From the NCBI GenBank assembly GCA_964345035.1, contig CAYFPO010000007.1, positions 5,177 through 69,176 on the forward strand: a stretch of DNA of 64,000 nt, written 5' to 3'. This document shows positions 8,415-17,509 of the stretch, piece after piece; position 1 is the first letter of the stretch; each line of letters opens with the position of its first letter. The notes beneath the pieces are model-generated. The model worked only from the letters and a program-made list of their open reading frames with translations, was not told where the DNA came from and searched no databases. The DNA comes from CAYFPO01 sp964345035. Lineage in GTDB: Bacteria > Fidelibacterota > Marinisomatia > SCGC-AAA003-L08 > GCA-002704045. The position numbers and the translations under genes were made by a program.

Positions 8415-9166
8415 TGGCAAAACCATTTAGAGAAGAAGATTGTCCTGTATGTCCTGATGAAGGATTGCCGGGATGGATGGGTACATTTGCAGATATGATG
8501 ACATTATTGTTTGCATTTTTTGTACTTTTGTTTTCCATGTCAACCTTAGACCCTGTTAAAATGGCTCAAATGGCAGAAACAATGACTGATTTTACAACAG
8601 GTGCTAAGGAGGATACACCAGATAAAGAACCTATGAAAAGTTCTTCTCAAATAAAATCAGATCTAAACGAAATTAAGGATAATGTTGATGAAAGTTTAAA
8701 AGGTAAAATTACCGTTTCAAGTGATGAACAAGGCGTTGCTGTTGAATTGGATGGTGATATTTGTTTTGATATGGGAACTGTGATTTTACATGAAAAATTG
8801 ATGGAAATATTAGATACAGTAGCTCCAAAATTGATGACACATCCTACAGATATGCGACCAATTCAAATACAGGGGCATTCGGATAATATCAAGGTTCCTT
8901 TTCCATTAAGTGAAAAATTTCCTACGAACTGGGAATTATCATCTGCAAGGGCTGCTGTGGTAGTAAATTATTTAATTAAAAATCATGGCATTAATCCGAC
9001 CAGGCTAAGGGCAATTGGATTTGCAGATAGATGGCCATACGGGATTGATTTTATGGATATGAGAAAACACGGGTTTGTTGATGATGCAAAGATTGCAGAA
9101 TATAATTCTACTCCTGAAAAAATGGCGAAAAATAGAAGAATAAAAATCGTATTCCAACCCAGTTAA
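8414..9166 (+). CDS. MotB/PomB-like stator protein with OmpA domain
   Basis: Partner of the preceding channel; anchors the stator to peptidoglycan. 250 aa. A short N-terminal tail with Cys pair (DCPVCPDEGLPGWMG) leads into TFADMMTLLFAFFVLLFSMS, where the Asp is the ion-binding residue of MotB/PomB. A periplasmic linker follows, then an OmpA-like domain (about 105-250) with IQGHSDNIKV, NWELSSARAAVV and KNRRIKI. The Cys/Pro-rich tail before the membrane helix is a PomB-like trait, suggesting sodium use (inference). No flagellar gene is in the window. Confidence 0.88.
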   Translation: MAKPFREEDCPVCPDEGLPGWMGTFADMMTLLFAFFVLLFSMSTLDPVKMAQMAETMTDFTTGAKEDTPDKEPMKSSSQIKSDLNEIKDNVDESLKGKITVSSDEQGVAVELDGDICFDMGTVILHEKLMEILDTVAPKLMTHPTDMRPIQIQGHSDNIKVPFPLSEKFPTNWELSSARAAVVVNYLIKNHGINPTRLRAIGFADRWPYGIDFMDMRKHGFVDDAKIAEYNSTPEKMAKNRRIKIVFQPS

Positions 9167-9336
9167 TAATATTCTTCTTCATCTGATTTTCTATTTATTA
9201 ACCACCGCTTAATCATTAGTACTATTAGAATTACTCCTGAAATAGTTATTAATTTTGAAAAAATAAGTAATTTTGTACCAGTACCAAATACAGTAGTGAT
9301 TTGGACAGTAAACCATTCTAAAAAATTTTCAATCAT
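9163..9336 (-). CDS. Possible small single-span membrane protein (57 aa)
   Basis: Open frame starting at ATG (complement of 9334-9336), reading MIENFLEWFTV... with one hydrophobic helix (LITISGVILIVLMI) followed by a basic patch (KRWLINRK) and an acidic tail, a plausible N-out membrane topology. It ends within the motB stop region, converging with it, and lies downstream of the minus-strand methyltransferase gene. No good ribosome-binding site is visible and I recognise no family. It could be a chance ORF or a remnant of a channel protein's N-terminal helix. Confidence 0.35.
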   Translation of the reverse strand: MIENFLEWFTVQITTVFGTGTKLLIFSKLITISGVILIVLMIKRWLINRKSDEEEYY

Positions 9337-9443
9337 AATACAGGTAATATTTTGCCGGATAAATTAAAAAATTCTGTACAATTTATCATTTTTATAATCA
9401 TATTTATTTTGGTATTGATCTTAATCATTGCTGATAAATAAAT

Positions 9444-11051
9444 TCAGCATTTCAATAAATTAATGCTCACCGTTGTCAATTCACCCCCGGGAAATAGTTT
9501 TTGAAATTTTAGATCTTCGATTAAACCTGCTTTTCGGGCACAGTCCAGCATAATATCTAACTCAACAATATATTGATCTGTATATCCATGGGTTGCATCA
9601 TAGGCGGTTGCTAAAGTTCTACCTAAATTATTTGCTGTGAGTTCCGGTGGGATTGTATGCAGTTCCAGAACGAGGAGTCCGTGTTTCTCTATATATGGTT
9701 TCCAATTATTAAAATGATCAATCAGATTCTGCTCTAATTCATAATTTGGAATCCATTTACCTCTAAACGCAAATGCTCCGGTTGAGTTGCTTTTATAAGA
9801 AGAATCCATTTGGTTAGGGGAGGTATAAATCCGGTTATGATCCAGAAATGACCGTACATTCAACAAGTTGCTCAAATCTACATTAAATTCGGATTTAATT
9901 TTTTCAGCAAATGACTTTGGGTTACCAATATTCCCATGAAGAACGTGGTGGTGAATTCCTGCATCTGATAATGTCTTTTCTGTCGCAACTCTTGCTGCAG
10001 GGTTAAAGTCACCACCAATAATTACAAGCGGGTAATCATGTATATAAGCACCTCTGCGGGTTGAGGATGTCACTACCTCATAAATATGTTTCAGGAATGA
10101 TCCATCACCACAGCCCATATCTGCAATTCCTATGGGTTGTTGTTCGATGGGTTGATTGAATGTTTCAATAATTATTTTATCAATGGTATCAAAATAGGTT
10201 TTATGAGCACCACCGCTTCCCCATACATTCATGGGCCGGTTCACGTGGGATTCATCTCCGGATTCTGTTCTGTGCCATAAAACGGTAGGATTTCCATACA
10301 ATAATTCCGATAATTGTAGGAAAGTGGATAAATAAGACACTGTAACACCATAGGCAGTTGCAAGGGAAATAGCATATTCTCCCTCCGGAGTGACAACATA
10401 ATTATCGTCATTTTTAAGAATCCAGGATTCCAATGAGAAAATTCTACTGATGCTCTGGTAATTATTGCAGACAAGGTAATCCAGTAATGTATTGGGCTCT
10501 TTCAATAATCCTGCTCTGCCGAGTGCTACTATTACAGGTCCGATGAGCCCACCATTCAGTTGATTGAGGATTTGAAATTCTACAGATGATATATCATCAA
10601 TATCAGATTGTGTAAATCCCCAGAGATTCTCCGCAGACTGCAATAATTCATAAAAAATACCATCGATATCATGGAGATTATTTTCAGTAATCAATTTCTC
10701 CAGATACACTGCTTCAGAATACCATGGGATCAGTTGTGAATATTTATGTGCATATTGAATCATATTTCGTCCTAAGTCCGTAAGAGAATATTCAATATTT
10801 TTACCATCTTTCAACACAGTTCTCATCAACCAACCCTGTGAAGCTAATAATCTCAACGCTATATTAATATATCCAATGTTCGCATTAAATTTTCTAATAA
10901 TGGAACATAAATCCCAGTGTCCTTCTTTTTCCATATAATCAATGATTCCTTTTTTGAACAATGCATCAATTGTTGGCGCTATGGTAATTCCATCCAAATG
11001 GCGAAAAATGGTATTACGTATTTTTAATTTAGATTGTCTCGAAATATTCAA
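9444..11051 (-). CDS. Winged-helix/SAM-dependent methyltransferase, polyketide-type
   Basis: 535 aa. Two winged-helix-like stretches (about 20-95 and 160-225; LASQGWLMRT, TDLGRNMIQYA) precede a class I methyltransferase domain with SAM motif I at about 308-318 (IADMGCGDGSF), an acidic second-strand end (IIGGDFNP) and a late NVRSFLDHNRIY block. The latter resembles the methyltransferase of AprA-like polyketide loading modules as I recall them; this match is tentative. No acyl carrier protein or ketosynthase lies nearby. Start is TTG; an upstream start cannot be excluded. It stands alone on the minus strand, divergent from the repeat protein gene. Confidence 0.72.
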   Translation of the reverse strand: MNISRQSKLKIRNTIFRHLDGITIAPTIDALFKKGIIDYMEKEGHWDLCSIIRKFNANIGYINIALRLLASQGWLMRTVLKDGKNIEYSLTDLGRNMIQYAHKYSQLIPWYSEAVYLEKLITENNLHDIDGIFYELLQSAENLWGFTQSDIDDISSVEFQILNQLNGGLIGPVIVALGRAGLLKEPNTLLDYLVCNNYQSISRIFSLESWILKNDDNYVVTPEGEYAISLATAYGVTVSYLSTFLQLSELLYGNPTVLWHRTESGDESHVNRPMNVWGSGGAHKTYFDTIDKIIIETFNQPIEQQPIGIADMGCGDGSFLKHIYEVVTSSTRRGAYIHDYPLVIIGGDFNPAARVATEKTLSDAGIHHHVLHGNIGNPKSFAEKIKSEFNVDLSNLLNVRSFLDHNRIYTSPNQMDSSYKSNSTGAFAFRGKWIPNYELEQNLIDHFNNWKPYIEKHGLLVLELHTIPPELTANNLGRTLATAYDATHGYTDQYIVELDIMLDCARKAGLIEDLKFQKLFPGGELTTVSINLLKC

Positions 11052-11200
11052 AATTTTATGTAATATACACTACAAAATAGGGTATCTTTTTCTTTGCTAA
11101 GAAAAATGAACCCTATAATTTAAAAAGTTATATCGAGGAAATGAATAATCCTTTATTCAATTTTCATACAAAATTCTCTTTTATAAAATCAGGAGGCAAC

Positions 11201-14059
11201 ATGAAGTCCATAGATGTCAAAAGTGTAATAATCGGAATGCTATCAATGGTAATCATTTTTATGACTGTTGGTATGCGCCAGACTGTAACCAATATGGGTG
11301 ATATAGGTGTCACCTCTATTACCGTGATCGGCGAGGATGATGAAAAAGCATTGTTCATCGGCAGCGGAGGTGGTGGAAACGGTTATTTAAAAACGTATAA
11401 TAAATATGGTAAAACCAGCGCATATCTGGGAACCGGAGGAGGCGGAACAGGTGGTTTCAAAATCTATAACAGAGATGGTAAAACTCTGGCCTTCATTAGT
11501 GGATCTAAAGAAGGGAGAGGATTTCTGGAAATTTCAAATTCTAATGGAGATGCTGCAGCAAAATTACTCGCAGATGATAATGATAGTGGACAATTGAGAT
11601 TAAATGATGCGGATGGCAATATGGCATTTGATTCGGATAATGCAATGACTGGAGATGCATCTTTAGGTGATGTAACTGTTAATTCACTTTCTGTAATTGA
11701 TGCAGAAGATGCACTGAAAGTGTATCTGGGTGTGGATGATGAGAAAAATGGGTATCTCCGGGTCACTCATGAAATTGAAGATTATTATTATCCATCAGAT
11801 GAACCGGAAATTGAATTAGATACTTTTGGTGACATTTCAGTAAAATCCATTACAATTACTGATAGTGATAACAATACCAGGGCATTCTTAGGATTGGATG
11901 ATTCCCAAAATGGTCAATTAAAACTCTCAGATACTGAAACAGAAACTGTATATCCTCTGACTGAAGCTGAGCCGGAATTAGATTTCGGGGATATTCGTGT
12001 ATCGTCCCTTACTGTAGTAAACGAAAATCAAAGTGCAATAGGATATTTTGGGCCATCTGATGAGGGAAAAGGCAATATCCGCACTTTGGATATGGAAGGA
12101 AGTGTACTGTTTTCATCAGATGAAACATCCAAAGTTGAAGGAAATCTTGGAAATATCCGTGTTAATTCCATAACTGTCCAGGATGGTGCAGAAAATGAGG
12201 TAATATACCTTGGTACTGATGAAGCTTTAAATGGACTCATCAGTGTTGCAAATGCAGATGGAGATGTTACATTTACAACTTCAGATCCTGCTAAAGAGAG
12301 TAAAGAGAAAAATCTGGGGGACATCACAGTAAATTCTATTACTGTAATGAATGAATATTTCACACCTACTACATTTATCGGAAATACACCTGAGGGAAGT
12401 GGCCGTTTGGAAGTAAATGATTTTACGGGAAATTCAATTTTTAATTCGGATCAGGCAGTACAGACGGGTGAAGAATTTGGAGAGATCCAGGTGAGATCAC
12501 TTGAGATAGTTAATCAAAATCAAGAAACCATGATGACACTTGGCACCGCACAAGGACAATTCGGTGTAATGAAAGCCAGGGATTCCGCCGGAAATGTGAT
12601 CTTTTCATCTGATGAGATACCCAAGGGTGGGGATGGTCAAATTACCGGTGACGATATTGTTGTGAATTCCATTACACTAAAAAATGAAAATGATGAGATA
12701 ACCGGATTCCTTGGAAATTCCGAAGATGGAAACAGTGAGTTAAGGATATACGGTACTGATGAATCTGAAACAGTATTATTAGGGACAAACTTCAGTGGAC
12801 ACGGATTTATGAGGACGTATAATACAGATGGTACTCAGACATTGTATATGGGAACTTCTGAAAGTGGCGACGGATTATTAAAAACGTATAGTTCAGAGGG
12901 AAAAAAGACTACTTATTTGGGTTCTAACAAAAACAATACAGGCATGTTGAACACCTATAATGATTTTGGAGATATGGCGGCAATGATTGGTACATCATCT
13001 AATAACAGCGGCACTACAAAAATGTTTGATTCAAACGGTGGATTGATTTTTTCAGTTAATGATACTTCTGGCAATACTACAACTAAAAATCTTACAGCAA
13101 AAAGTGTAACCGTAGTAGATGGTTCGGGTGCAGGGAAAGGATTTATTGGTGTTAATAATTTCGGTAAAGGATTTATCAGTACCAATAATGTATATACTGA
13201 CACAATTAGGTCTGAATATGGCAATACTACTAAAATTCAAGCCAATCAGGTCGCAGTTAAAAATGACTACGGTGAGGAAAGAATTTTCTTGGGAGTAAAT
13301 CAAGAAGATATAGGTTTTATAAAAACCAATTTATCCAATACAGATATTGACTTTCTTTCAACTGAATCGGCTAAAAATACAGAAGTCCTGGGAGATATTC
13401 AGGTTTCCTCTTTATCCATCACTACCCCGGAGGGAGATACCCGTGTATTTTTGGGGAGAAATAAGGAAGGAAATGGAATCATTACCACTCATAATGAAAT
13501 AGGCGCCCAGACTAACTTTCTTGGCTCAGATATTGACGGTAGTGGTAAACTACAGATATCAAATACAACTGGACAAAAAATTGCGACAATCGGAACAGGA
13601 GTGAATGATGGAGGTTCATTGACTACATACAATCGAATGAATGAGATAACTGCATCATTGGGTGTCAGTGAAGATGGTGTTACCGGTCACCTCACTGGAA
13701 TTGATCACGTGGAAACATTTAATCAAATTGGTTTTAAAACCGCTTACTTTGGGAACGGAAGTAGTGATGAAGGACTGTTACGTGTATTTAATGCAGAAGG
13801 TGTACAATCCATGTTGATGGGGACCTTATCCACAGGTGGTGGAATTATCACATCAAACACTAAAGGACTGATTACATCCTTTCTTGGAACCAGCGGTAGT
13901 GATGGCGGTCATTTGATCACTTATAATTCTTATGGTAAGAAAACATCCTTTATGGGTACAAATAAGCATAATGACGGGATGGTGATCCTACGGGATAAAG
14001 GTGGCAATATCGGATGGGGAAAAGATGGGAGAATTCCGGCATACTACGCAAAACAATAA
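11201..14059 (+). CDS. Large repetitive membrane-anchored or exported protein
   Basis: I do not recognise this protein. The frame opens at 11141, but ATG at 11201 follows AGGAGG (11191-11196) by four bases and starts MKSIDVKSVIIGMLSMVIIFM, a membrane anchor or signal segment, giving 952 aa. The rest is repeats of two kinds: about 11 blocks of roughly 55 residues beginning GDIxVxSITVxDE, each with an xFLGxxxxGxGxL turn, and runs of 23-24-residue units of the form TxYLGTxxxGxGxLxTYNxxGK. The Gly/Asp/Asn-rich short-period pattern suggests a beta-solenoid or fibre. No type IX sorting domain is seen; it ends GWGKDGRIPAYYAKQ. The hisC gene follows after 19 bases. Confidence 0.85.
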   Translation: MKSIDVKSVIIGMLSMVIIFMTVGMRQTVTNMGDIGVTSITVIGEDDEKALFIGSGGGGNGYLKTYNKYGKTSAYLGTGGGGTGGFKIYNRDGKTLAFISGSKEGRGFLEISNSNGDAAAKLLADDNDSGQLRLNDADGNMAFDSDNAMTGDASLGDVTVNSLSVIDAEDALKVYLGVDDEKNGYLRVTHEIEDYYYPSDEPEIELDTFGDISVKSITITDSDNNTRAFLGLDDSQNGQLKLSDTETETVYPLTEAEPELDFGDIRVSSLTVVNENQSAIGYFGPSDEGKGNIRTLDMEGSVLFSSDETSKVEGNLGNIRVNSITVQDGAENEVIYLGTDEALNGLISVANADGDVTFTTSDPAKESKEKNLGDITVNSITVMNEYFTPTTFIGNTPEGSGRLEVNDFTGNSIFNSDQAVQTGEEFGEIQVRSLEIVNQNQETMMTLGTAQGQFGVMKARDSAGNVIFSSDEIPKGGDGQITGDDIVVNSITLKNENDEITGFLGNSEDGNSELRIYGTDESETVLLGTNFSGHGFMRTYNTDGTQTLYMGTSESGDGLLKTYSSEGKKTTYLGSNKNNTGMLNTYNDFGDMAAMIGTSSNNSGTTKMFDSNGGLIFSVNDTSGNTTTKNLTAKSVTVVDGSGAGKGFIGVNNFGKGFISTNNVYTDTIRSEYGNTTKIQANQVAVKNDYGEERIFLGVNQEDIGFIKTNLSNTDIDFLSTESAKNTEVLGDIQVSSLSITTPEGDTRVFLGRNKEGNGIITTHNEIGAQTNFLGSDIDGSGKLQISNTTGQKIATIGTGVNDGGSLTTYNRMNEITASLGVSEDGVTGHLTGIDHVETFNQIGFKTAYFGNGSSDEGLLRVFNAEGVQSMLMGTLSTGGGIITSNTKGLITSFLGTSGSDGGHLITYNSYGKKTSFMGTNKHNDGMVILRDKGGNIGWGKDGRIPAYYAKQ

Positions 14060-14078
14060 TGGAACTACTTCCTGAATT

Positions 14079-15176
14079 ATGGCATTAGTTCCCAGACACA
14101 TAAAAAACCTGTCACCATACAAACCCGGGAAACCAATTTCTGAGGTAAAACGTGAACTAGGGTTAGAGAGGATTATTAAACTCGCCTCCAACGAAAATCC
14201 ACTGGGTGCTTCACCGGCAGCACTCAGAGCGCTGACCGAGCATTGGAAGGATGTTCACAGATATCCTGATTCTGCAGCTTTTGAACTCAGATCCAAACTT
14301 GCTAAGCGGTTTGAAGTCAAAATTAACAATGTTATCTTAGGCAGCGGTAGTGAAGGTATTATGTCTGCAATTATGCGGACATTTCTATTCCCGGGAGATG
14401 AAATTGTTGCTGTACAAAATTCGTTTATTGGATTCAGAGTTCTTGCCAATGCAAGCGGAATTCATACAAATTGGGTACCGATGAAAGATTATCACTATGA
14501 TCTTGTTGGAATGGCTGAATATATAAACGAATATACAAAATTGATCTATCTTGCAAATCCTGATAATCCTACCGGTACATTTTTTACAAAATCTCAATTT
14601 GACATATTTATGAGATCTGTATCGGAAAACACATTGGTCATATTGGATGAAGCCTATTTTGAATATATTGAAGACAGAGAAGATTTTCCGGATTCAATGC
14701 TGTACCGATATGACAATGTTATCACGTTACGGACTTTTTCGAAAGCATATGGTTTGGCAGGGTTGCGGGTTGGATACGGATTTGCACACGAGGATCTTAT
14801 TGGAAATTTGATGAAAGTTAAATTACCCTTTGAACCGTCCATACCTGCACAAATTGCAGGATTAGCAGCATTGGATGATGAAGAATTCCTGAAAAGAACA
14901 TTGGAAACAAATAAAAAAAATAAAGAAGTGTTAGAATCAGTTTTGATGGAAATGGAATTGCAATTTATCCCGTCATCAACCAATTTTATTACAATTTGCT
15001 TTTCTACAATCAAAAAAGCAGAAATATTCACACAAAAAATGCTGCAAAAAGGTATAATTTTACGCTACCTGAAAGGGTTTGGATTACCTGAATGTGTTAG
15101 AATAACAGTGGGTAATCAATCTGAAACTGAGTTTTTGATTAGAATTTTGAAAGAAGTAAATCCTACTGACAAATAA
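14079..15176 (+). CDS. hisC: Histidinol-phosphate aminotransferase
   Basis: PLP-dependent fold type I aminotransferase that makes histidinol phosphate in histidine synthesis. 365 aa, normal. Motifs: KLASNENPLGASP at about 33, LGSGSEGIM cofactor loop, LANPDNPTG, ILDEAYFEY and the PLP lysine in TFSKAYGLAGLRVGYG. No other his gene is near, so a role in aromatic amino acid transamination is possible, as for some HisC homologues. Confidence 0.92.
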   Translation: MALVPRHIKNLSPYKPGKPISEVKRELGLERIIKLASNENPLGASPAALRALTEHWKDVHRYPDSAAFELRSKLAKRFEVKINNVILGSGSEGIMSAIMRTFLFPGDEIVAVQNSFIGFRVLANASGIHTNWVPMKDYHYDLVGMAEYINEYTKLIYLANPDNPTGTFFTKSQFDIFMRSVSENTLVILDEAYFEYIEDREDFPDSMLYRYDNVITLRTFSKAYGLAGLRVGYGFAHEDLIGNLMKVKLPFEPSIPAQIAGLAALDDEEFLKRTLETNKKNKEVLESVLMEMELQFIPSSTNFITICFSTIKKAEIFTQKMLQKGIILRYLKGFGLPECVRITVGNQSETEFLIRILKEVNPTDK

Positions 15177-15336
15177 TTCTATATGGATCTGTTACCTGCC
15201 GCACAATATTAAAATTGTATTCTGAGTAGATTTTACCTATAAAATCGAATTGGCAATCATATTAAAACATTTCCAACTTGTTACATCCCGAAATGAATAA
15301 AAAGATAATAAACACAATAAATTACAAACTATAGAA
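15177..15336. other. Intergenic region before the LVIVD/dockerin gene
   Basis: AT-rich, 160 bases, no ORF, RNA or strong hairpin seen. It should contain the promoter of the secreted protein gene that follows, but I cannot assign a specific box. Confidence 0.5.
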
Positions 15337-17400
15337 ATGGGTAATATTAAAATTATATTATTAGTATTTTGCGCTTCAATAACGCACATCTATGGACAAT
15401 CGTATAATATGGAGTTGTTAGGGCATCTGCCTTTTGACCAGGAATGTTCAGATATCACCGGTTTTTATCAGGATGGTAGAGAGTTTGCAGTCGTTGGTTT
15501 ATATAACGGTTCTGTATTTGTGGATGTTACAGATCCAGGTGAACCATTTGAAGTTGGCAGGATAACAGGAAGTAACAGCATTTGGAGGGATTTAAAATAC
15601 TGGAATCGCCATGTTTATATCGGAACAGAAGCAAATGATGGAGTCCAGGTGGTAAGTGTTGATGATCCAGACACTCCGATACTGGTAAATTTAATTAATG
15701 ATTTTACCAGCAGTCATAATATCCACGTAGCAGATGGATTTTTATATGTCGTGGGTGCAGGTGATCATCATATCTGGATTTATGATCTATCAAATCCAGA
15801 GAATCCGACACTAGCCGGCACCTGGGATGAGGAATATATCCATGATCTCCATGTGTATAACAATAAAGCGTATTGTGCGGCGATTTATTCCAGTACGGTC
15901 TATATATTGGATGTATCTGACAAAAATTCTATAAATACACTTACCAGTTGGTCTTATGAAGGGAAAGCCCACGACTGTGCTGTTACCAGCGATGAGACCA
16001 TTCTGATCACCGGAGATGAAATGACAGGAGGAAATATAAAAATTTGGGATATATCTGATTATGACAATATTCAATTATTGAGTGAATATATGGTTGACCC
16101 TGCACATTCAGTACATAATGTATATAATATAGATAATCTGGTTTATTGTTCATATTATGCTGACGGGACCAGAGTTTTGGATATCTCTGATCCTGAATAT
16201 CCGATTGAAGTTGGGTATTATGATACAAGTGAATTGGAATCATTATATGTGGGGAATTGGGGGGTTTATCCATTTTTACCCAGTGGAAATATTATTTCAA
16301 GTGATATAGAAACCGGATTATATATTACCCGATTAACAGGGCTGTCAATTATCCACGACCCGATAGAAGATGTATCTCACGAAGCAGCCAACTATCCGAT
16401 AGAATCAATAATCAGATCATTTTCCGGCGAAGTTGCAGCTGCTTTTGTTTTTTACCGGTTATTAGGTATCGGTAATGAATCCTGGACCTCTATTAGTTTA
16501 TCTGATGATGGAGATGGAAACTATTCAGGTGAAATTCCACAACAGATATTAGGTACGGTTATTCAGTATTATATTTATGCCACTAATGAATTTTATGAAG
16601 AGTCTACATTTCCACCTGAAGGAATTATAGATCCTCTGCTATTTACAGTTGGTCAACTACCCGAAATATATACAGAAAATTTTGAAGTTGACTCCGGTTG
16701 GTCAACTGATCCATCCGATGATGCATCCTCAGGTATCTGGGTTAGAGATGAGCCCATTCCAACTTATTTGGGTGACATTAATGTCCAGCCGGGCACTGAC
16801 CACACACCTGACGGCACAAATTGTTTTATCACAGGAAATACAGATAATCCATATGAACCCGGTTTAGATGACGTAGATTCAGGAACAACCACATTGATAA
16901 GTCCGGTTTTTGATTGTTCATCCTATGATCATGCTATGTTAACCTATTGGCGGTGGTACACAAATAATACGGGTGATAATCCCAATGAAGATTACTGGCA
17001 GGTTGAGATTTCCAATGATTTCGGGTCAACTTGGAGCACTCTTGAAATGACAAATCAATCAAATGCAGATTGGACATTTCACAGGGTGATTTTGTCTGAC
17101 TATGTAGAAATTACAGAAGGAATACAGCTAAGATTTAAAGCATCAGATTACTTCAACCCATCTTTGGTTGAAGCAGCAGTAGATGATATTGCAATAGCTG
17201 TGTTCGGTCAGCCTGTCATACTTGGTGATGTAAATTTTGACATCTCAGTTGATATTTTGGATGTTGTATCCATTGTTCAATTCATTCATGGTAATATTGA
17301 ATTTAATGCTTTTGAAATACAGGCAGCAGATTTTGATATGGATGGAATTGTAAATGTCCTGGATATTGTTGCTATTATTGATTTTATTTTGGATAATTGA
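15337..17400 (+). CDS. Secreted LVIVD-repeat (choice-of-anchor B) propeller with dockerin-like end
   Basis: 687 aa. The signal peptide (MGNIKIILLVFCASITHIYG) is followed by LVIVD-type propeller repeats to about residue 345 (VGLYNGSVFVDVTDPGEP, IWIYDLSNPENP, TRVLDISDPEYP), an Ig-like segment, and a jelly-roll or MAM-like domain at about 440-620 (YTENFEVDSGWST... VDDIAIAVFG). The last 62 residues hold two calcium-loop repeats (GDVNFDISVDILDVVSIV and DFDMDGIVNVLDIVAII), a dockerin type I pattern. In FCB bacteria such endings occur on surface proteins without cellulosomes. Function unknown. A cohesin-like protein is encoded 29 kb away. Confidence 0.85.
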   Translation: MGNIKIILLVFCASITHIYGQSYNMELLGHLPFDQECSDITGFYQDGREFAVVGLYNGSVFVDVTDPGEPFEVGRITGSNSIWRDLKYWNRHVYIGTEANDGVQVVSVDDPDTPILVNLINDFTSSHNIHVADGFLYVVGAGDHHIWIYDLSNPENPTLAGTWDEEYIHDLHVYNNKAYCAAIYSSTVYILDVSDKNSINTLTSWSYEGKAHDCAVTSDETILITGDEMTGGNIKIWDISDYDNIQLLSEYMVDPAHSVHNVYNIDNLVYCSYYADGTRVLDISDPEYPIEVGYYDTSELESLYVGNWGVYPFLPSGNIISSDIETGLYITRLTGLSIIHDPIEDVSHEAANYPIESIIRSFSGEVAAAFVFYRLLGIGNESWTSISLSDDGDGNYSGEIPQQILGTVIQYYIYATNEFYEESTFPPEGIIDPLLFTVGQLPEIYTENFEVDSGWSTDPSDDASSGIWVRDEPIPTYLGDINVQPGTDHTPDGTNCFITGNTDNPYEPGLDDVDSGTTTLISPVFDCSSYDHAMLTYWRWYTNNTGDNPNEDYWQVEISNDFGSTWSTLEMTNQSNADWTFHRVILSDYVEITEGIQLRFKASDYFNPSLVEAAVDDIAIAVFGQPVILGDVNFDISVDILDVVSIVQFIHGNIEFNAFEIQAADFDMDGIVNVLDIVAIIDFILDN

Positions 17401-17509
17401 TGAACTTTTGGCAATTTAGTATGTTTCATTTATTCAAAAAAATCATCTAAACAGGGTAATCAATCCCTAATTAAATTATACAGTAAGATAGTAAAAAATT
17501 TCAGACACT

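Noticed and set aside
9352..9441. 29-codon hydrophobic plus-strand frame starting at TTG
   Set aside because: AT-rich DNA readily encodes Ile/Leu/Phe runs; no clear ribosome site, and it is too short to support.
17401..17509. Possible FMN riboswitch before ribD
   Set aside because: The space is only 109 bases and none of the conserved FMN-aptamer blocks is present.
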